The notes beneath the pieces are model-generated. The model was not told the origin of the DNA and made no database searches. It saw nothing but the letters and a program-made list of their open reading frames with translations. Shown in pieces: positions 24,074-26,377 of a DNA stretch of 26,377 nucleotides. This DNA comes from JACMPA01 sp035564115. Its GTDB lineage: Bacteria > Patescibacteriota > Saccharimonadia > Saccharimonadales > UBA4665. The DNA lies in assembly GCA_035564115.1 (NCBI GenBank), contig DATMTN010000021.1, positions 1 through 26,377 of the forward strand. The letters run 5' to 3'. The first letter of the stretch is position 1. Each line of letters opens with the position of its first letter. The translations under genes and the position numbers were made by a program.

Positions 24074-25924
24074 TTACAGAGAAGTCTTACTCACTCGACT
24101 TTTGGCTTCGTTAGCAATCGTGCCTAGTAGCTCGTCGACGGTATAGCTCTTTCCTGATTCGCTCACCGCGAGGTCAGTACGAATACGAGGCGTGATTTCA
24201 CCGCCGCCGATTTCTTTCTCGCCAATGACGACAGTGTATGGCACTTTCCACATCTCGGCAGCCCGGATCTTCTTGCCAACCGATTCGTTGGAGTTGTCGA
24301 CGGTCACACGCAGACCCATATCCCTAGCCTGGCGCTCCAGCTTCGAGGCAAACTCAACCGTCGCCGTTTCCTGGTTAACAGAGATGATCCGTAGCTGTTC
24401 TGGAGCAACCCAGACCGGGAACTTGCCGGCCGTGTGCTCGATATACACCGATAGGAAACGCTCAATTGAACCTAGCAGCGCACAGTGAATCATCACTGGC
24501 CGCTGAATTGAACCATCTTCGGCAGCATACTCCAGGCCAAAACGTTCTGGCATCACAAAATCCAACTGTACTGTCGACAGCTGGTGTTCACGGCCCAGGG
24601 CATCAGCCACCATAAAGTCGATCTTTGGTCCGTAAAAAGCTGCTTCGCCCGCTTGCTCGAAATACTCAAGGTTGTTGGCAATCACGGCGTTCTTGAGCTG
24701 CTCCTGGGCAGTCGCCCATAGCTCTGGTGAGCCCAGGTAGGCATCAGAATCATCTCGGTATGATAGACGGACGCGCAAGGTCATACCCACTGTGGCGTAC
24801 AGCTCATTCGCCGCCGCCAACAGGTCATTGATCTGCGACTCTATCTGGTCAGAGCGCACAAAGGCATGCGAATCATCCTGGGTTGCCGAGCGCACCCGGT
24901 TCAGGCCGCCCAGCTCACCGCTCTTCTCATCACGGTAAATCGTCGTGGTCTCCAGATAACGAATTGGCAAATCACGGTAGCTGCGTGGGCGTGAGGCATA
25001 AATCCGGGTGTGGTGCGGGCAGTTCATGGGCTTCATCACCAGTGTGTCGCTGGTCTCCTGGCTCTGTACCAGGAAGAGCTCGTCACCAAACTTGGCCCAG
25101 TGACCGCTGGCCTCGTACAAGTCTTTCTTGGTGACGTGCGGAATCCACACCTTCTCGAAGCCGGTGCGCTGACGCAGCTGGTTCGAGAAGGTTGCCAACT
25201 CCTCGCGCAGGACCGTACCACGGGGTGTAAACATTGGCAGACCAATGCCTACCATGTCAGAGGTCAGATACAAGTCATACTCCACACCAAGCTTGCGGTG
25301 ATCGCGCTTCCTAGCCTCCTCCAGCATGTCCAGGTGCTGACGCAGCTCCTTCGGCGTTGCGAAGGCCACCCCGTAAATACGCTGCATCTGGGCATTCTTC
25401 TCGTTGCCGCGCCAGTAGGCGCCAGCGACGCGCATCAGCTTGAAGGCGCCAACCTTGCCGGTCGACTCCACATGCGGCCCCCGACAGAGGTCCACAAAGT
25501 CACCGTTGCGATAGAACGATACGTTCTCCAGGGCTGCGTCACCCTCGGCAATCGTACCCAGCTCAGCCGCGTCCAAGTCCTTGGCAACTGTCGTGCCAGC
25601 GCGCTTCAGGTCATTCAGCAGTTCTGCTTTATATGGCTGGCCAGCTTCCTGAGCCCAGGCAATTGCCTCGTCCACGGGCTTCTCAAATCGCTCAAAAGGT
25701 GCATTATCGGCGATGACCGCTTTCATTTCGGCCTCAATCTTTGCAAAATCGTCCTCGGAGATCTTCGTGTCAGGTCCCAAGTCGACATCATAGTAAAACC
25801 CGTTCTCTACCACTGGGCCAATGCCAAATTTCACTCCTGGCCACAGCCGCCCGATGGCGGTCGCCATAATATGTGCCAGGCTGTGGCGCATCGCATATAG
25901 TTGGTCTTGGGTCTGGTCGGCCAT
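24074..25924 (-). CDS. thrS: threonyl-tRNA synthetase (no TGS domain)
   Basis: 616 aa from ATG 25924, with AAGGAG six bases before it. It charges tRNA-Thr. It begins directly with the editing domain (MRHSLAHIMATAIGRLW, whose HSLAH gives the HxxxH, and later DLCRGPHV), so the usual N-terminal TGS domain of about 60 residues is missing. The class II core has the zinc ligands in MKPMNCPHH (Cys), TQDDSHAF (His) and MIHCALLGSIERF (His), plus motif 2 TTIYRDEKSGEL. The anticodon-binding domain ends the protein. An upstream GTG in frame at 26026 would add 34 residues running through the attenuator and is rejected. It is first in the operon thrS - nucleotidase - ATL - miaA. Confidence 0.96.
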   Translation of the reverse strand: MADQTQDQLYAMRHSLAHIMATAIGRLWPGVKFGIGPVVENGFYYDVDLGPDTKISEDDFAKIEAEMKAVIADNAPFERFEKPVDEAIAWAQEAGQPYKAELLNDLKRAGTTVAKDLDAAELGTIAEGDAALENVSFYRNGDFVDLCRGPHVESTGKVGAFKLMRVAGAYWRGNEKNAQMQRIYGVAFATPKELRQHLDMLEEARKRDHRKLGVEYDLYLTSDMVGIGLPMFTPRGTVLREELATFSNQLRQRTGFEKVWIPHVTKKDLYEASGHWAKFGDELFLVQSQETSDTLVMKPMNCPHHTRIYASRPRSYRDLPIRYLETTTIYRDEKSGELGGLNRVRSATQDDSHAFVRSDQIESQINDLLAAANELYATVGMTLRVRLSYRDDSDAYLGSPELWATAQEQLKNAVIANNLEYFEQAGEAAFYGPKIDFMVADALGREHQLSTVQLDFVMPERFGLEYAAEDGSIQRPVMIHCALLGSIERFLSVYIEHTAGKFPVWVAPEQLRIISVNQETATVEFASKLERQARDMGLRVTVDNSNESVGKKIRAAEMWKVPYTVVIGEKEIGGGEITPRIRTDLAVSESGKSYTVDELLGTIANEAKSRVSKTSL

Positions 25925-25944
25925 AGTTTTCTCCTTAAGACAAT

Positions 25945-26002
25945 TAAAAAGACGCGCCTGCTTCAGTAATCTCGCATGATACTTAAGCTGATTGGCGCGT
26001 CT
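25945..26002 (-). terminator. attenuator-like terminator in the thrS leader
   Basis: Minus strand AGACGCGCC (26002-25994) pairs with GGCGCGTCT (25958-25950), nine perfect pairs, followed by TTTTT. The 35-base loop holds a second, weaker stem (GCTT...AAGC with GTA/TAC). It lies between the thrS promoter and its Shine-Dalgarno sequence, 20 bases before the ATG, so it must be bypassed for thrS to be expressed. Confidence 0.75.
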
Positions 26003-26121
26003 CGGGCCCATTACAGGCTGTTCCACCGAAACATTTCACTCTTCTGGACCACGTTCTCGCACGTATCCGGCCTGCCGGCGAGGCTCCACAGTTCGTTACG
26101 CTGTATCAACACCTGTGGACC

Positions 26122-26130
26122 ACTATAGCA
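26122..26130 (-). promoter_or_regulatory. thrS extended -10 promoter
   Basis: Minus strand TGCTATAGT, a -10 (26127-26122) with TGn extension; the -35 position is poor. It gives a leader of about 190 bases containing stems (TCCACAG/CTGTGGA at 26085-26091 and 26113-26119; CTCGC/GCGAG at 26056-26060 and 26078-26082) and the attenuator. Confidence 0.6.
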
Positions 26131-26172
26131 CTACCTTAAACGAAATGCCACCTACCCCTGTTGAATCAACAA

Positions 26173-26212
26173 AAAACGGTTGGCTTATCTCGCAATGTAA
26201 GCCAACCGTTTT
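26173..26212 (-). terminator. strong terminator upstream of thrS
   Basis: A perfect 15-bp stem AAAACGGTTGGCTTA/TAAGCCAACCGTTTT with a ten-base loop, followed on the minus strand by six T. It ends a transcript that comes from the right, beyond or near the window edge. Confidence 0.88.
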
Positions 26213-26377
26213 CCCGTTTGTGTGGTGCCTGAAGCACTACCCAAAACTCACCTGTACAAACTATCTTAGCATACTAGCCATATCGTGCTAGTACTTTCTT
26301 ATCGCAATTTGTACAACATACCTGTGGACAGTTTTCACGCAATCTATACCCTATATGGTATAGGCCAAAATCCCCTC
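26213..26377. other. right-edge stretch, no gene recognised
   Basis: 165 bases with no credible reading frame. It holds short palindromes (TTGTACA twice, CTAGCA/TGCTAG near 26270-26295) and a copy of CCTGTGGAC also found at 26112-26120. It is probably the 3' end or untranslated part of a minus-strand transcript entering from outside, since a strong terminator follows. Confidence 0.4.

Noticed and set aside
25925..26026. N-terminal extension of ThrRS from an upstream GTG
   Set aside because: It runs through the attenuator hairpin and is not TGS-like; ATG 25924 has an excellent ribosome site.
26110..26335. DnaA-box-like CCTGTGGAC repeats as an origin
   Set aside because: The two copies only partly match TTATCCACA, there is no AT-rich unwinding region or dnaA gene nearby, and one copy is part of the thrS leader stem.

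Overview
The window is a dense, gene-rich bacterial chromosome segment. It looks like a member of the candidate phyla radiation, most likely Candidatus Saccharibacteria (TM7). Grounds for that: a cassette made of a membrane-anchored conjugation-type ATPase and its small partner protein of the kind common in Patescibacteria, very compact operons, and a threonyl-tRNA synthetase lacking the N-terminal TGS domain. At least one gene (the kinase at 1294-2286) ends in TGA, so TGA is a stop here, unlike in the Gracilibacteria and Absconditabacteria. The lineage call is inference; the partial 16S rRNA at the left edge would settle it.

Layout, left to right. The 5' end of a 16S rRNA gene (1-366, minus) is preceded by a leader with a row of hairpins, most capped by UUCG. 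Three translationally coupled minus-strand genes follow (GNAT acetyltransferase, NahK-like kinase, HAD phosphatase), then an unrecognised protein, then gyrA and gyrB with a promoter in front of gyrB. Next comes a minus-strand set: a 121-aa membrane protein, a 97-aa protein and a 1082-aa VirD4/TraG-like ATPase. From 12285 to 13496 there is no protein gene. This stretch holds two apparent RNA genes, each with its own promoter and intrinsic terminator, separated by about 500 bases with inverted repeats. comM (plus) and a GH15-like protein (minus) converge and overlap by four bases.

The infC-rpmI-rplT operon follows (plus). infC uses an AUC start codon, and the operon shares a bidirectional terminator with rnpB (minus). 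Then come a pterin dehydratase-RNase H fusion, two small proteins (49 and 42 aa), tRNA-Pro(GGG) with a 20-bp copy of its 3' end nearby, another structured RNA, a site-2 protease, rpmB, a metallo-beta-lactamase-fold protein without its metal motif, a winged-helix regulator, and the operon thrS - 5'-nucleotidase - alkyltransferase-like protein - miaA. thrS has a leader with an attenuator-like terminator.

Most genes serve core information processing: translation (16S, infC, rpmI, rplT, rpmB, thrS, miaA, tRNA-Pro, rnpB), DNA topology (gyrAB), DNA repair or uptake (comM, ATL), plus probable DNA transfer or secretion (the ATPase cassette). The least explained parts are three structured RNAs with promoter and/or terminator signals (12321-12705 minus, 13268-13431 plus, 19849-19991 minus), a shared UCUCGCAA hairpin-tip motif that could link one of them to the thrS leader, and a repeated arrangement in which a -10 hexamer lies 6-8 bases before the ATG with no Shine-Dalgarno sequence, which suggests leaderless mRNAs.
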